Assembly (NCBI GenBank): GCA_021777105.1
Contig: JAIQZQ010000066.1
Coordinates: forward strand, 62,001-126,000
Direction: 5' to 3'
DNA from: Candidatus Anammoxibacter sp.
GTDB taxonomy: Bacteria; Planctomycetota; Brocadiia; Brocadiales; Anammoxibacteraceae
Length of the DNA: 64,000 nucleotides
In this document: one piece after another, positions 63,605 to 64,000 of the stretch
Numbering within the stretch: position 1 is the first letter of the stretch
Layout: every line of letters begins with the position of its first letter
The notes under the pieces: model-generated
What the model was told of the DNA's origin: nothing
The model's database searches: none
The model's input: the letters and a program-made list of their open reading frames with translations, nothing else
Program-made: the position numbers and the translations under genes

Positions 63605-64000
63605 ATGATGGATAGTTTCAACAATCAAATACTTAAAGACCCGTTCGACGCAAGCCTTCCAGAAATGCCTTATCCAGGATTGCGACCGTTTTATTCGAGC
63701 GAATGGCCTATATTTTTTGGTAGAGAAATGATAACTGATGAAATTATTAGTTTGCTTGTCAAAAAACATTTTATTGTAGTACACGGAGATTCCGGCAGTG
63801 GTAAATCGTCAGTTGTTCGTGCTGGCGTTCTTGTCCAGCTTCAGCAAAGCCACACAGCTAATGGGCAAAATTGGCAAACTTGTACTATTTTACCTCGGAA
63901 CAATCCTTTAGATAGACTTGCAGAAGCATTGGTCATATTCATCAACAAAAAGCCTAACATTAATCAGATTGCAGAAGTTCGAAAAATACTCAATAAAGGT
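63605..64000 (+). CDS. nSTAND1-type NTPase (partial, 3' end outside window)
   Basis: 132 codons open to the window edge. MPYPGLRPFYSSEWPIFFGRE is the nSTAND1 N-terminal signature and VVHGDSGSGKSSVVRAGV (about residues 57-74) the Walker A. STAND NTPases sense invaders and oligomerise. Most members are fused to or paired with an effector; here the TIR gene ends 6 nt upstream, so the pair is likely one operon. The sensor and any C-terminal repeats are outside the window. Confidence 0.88.
   Translation, partial: MMDSFNNQILKDPFDASLPEMPYPGLRPFYSSEWPIFFGREMITDEIISLLVKKHFIVVHGDSGSGKSSVVRAGVLVQLQQSHTANGQNWQTCTILPRNNPLDRLAEALVIFINKKPNINQIAEVRKILNKG

Overview
The window is a Gram-negative, probably anaerobic, uncultured bacterium. 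The T6SS genes imply an outer membrane. The eight radical SAM enzymes in one cluster, and the B12-binding one, suggest anaerobic life. No rRNA or tRNA was recognised, so the phylum cannot be fixed. The DNA is moderately AT-rich. Intergenic gaps are full of short dispersed repeats, decayed transposases and palindromes, typical of an accessory region.

Layout. 1-3018 (minus): a three-gene operon of two unrecognised proteins and a KGGVGR-type ParA-like ATPase cut by the window edge. 3225-5958: two unrelated-looking DUF4143 AAA ATPases on opposite strands, each with a strong palindrome in its upstream region. 6202-9637: a triple-receiver adenylate/guanylate cyclase with a PilZ-like tail, then an MBL-fold hydrolase. 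9687-30077: a partial type VI secretion locus: a minus-strand papain/C39-like cysteine protease, TssK, TssL, TssM, TssA, VgrG, PAAR, a 2179-residue protein with three seven-bladed YVTN propellers, and a DUF2169 protein. The sheath, Hcp, ClpV, TssE/F/G and TssJ genes are not here and must lie elsewhere if the machine works. A GxxExxY gene sits in a repeat island inside this locus.

30078-39343: a scrambled region with a metallophosphoesterase, a broken terpene-cyclase-fold-like gene, an AlkD-type DNA glycosylase, a MraZ-Mrr nuclease fusion, IS110 and RAYT transposase wrecks, a truncated RadC and a PIN toxin-antitoxin pair. 39394-58593 (all minus): a roughly 19 kb cluster with eight radical SAM proteins, an acyl carrier protein, an FkbH-like HAD protein, a NodU-type carbamoyltransferase, a DegT aminotransferase, a thioester-reductase/epimerase-like SDR and three glycosyltransferases. 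This looks like an uncharacterised biosynthetic cluster for a glycosylated, carbamoylated, ACP-tethered product. Its gaps carry a private family of CTAAAG-type repeats.

58594-64000: long gaps made of dispersed repeats, a HigBA-type toxin-antitoxin pair, two MITE-like elements, a possible group II intron fragment, and finally a TIR-domain gene followed by an nSTAND1-type NTPase cut by the right edge, a likely anti-phage immune pair.
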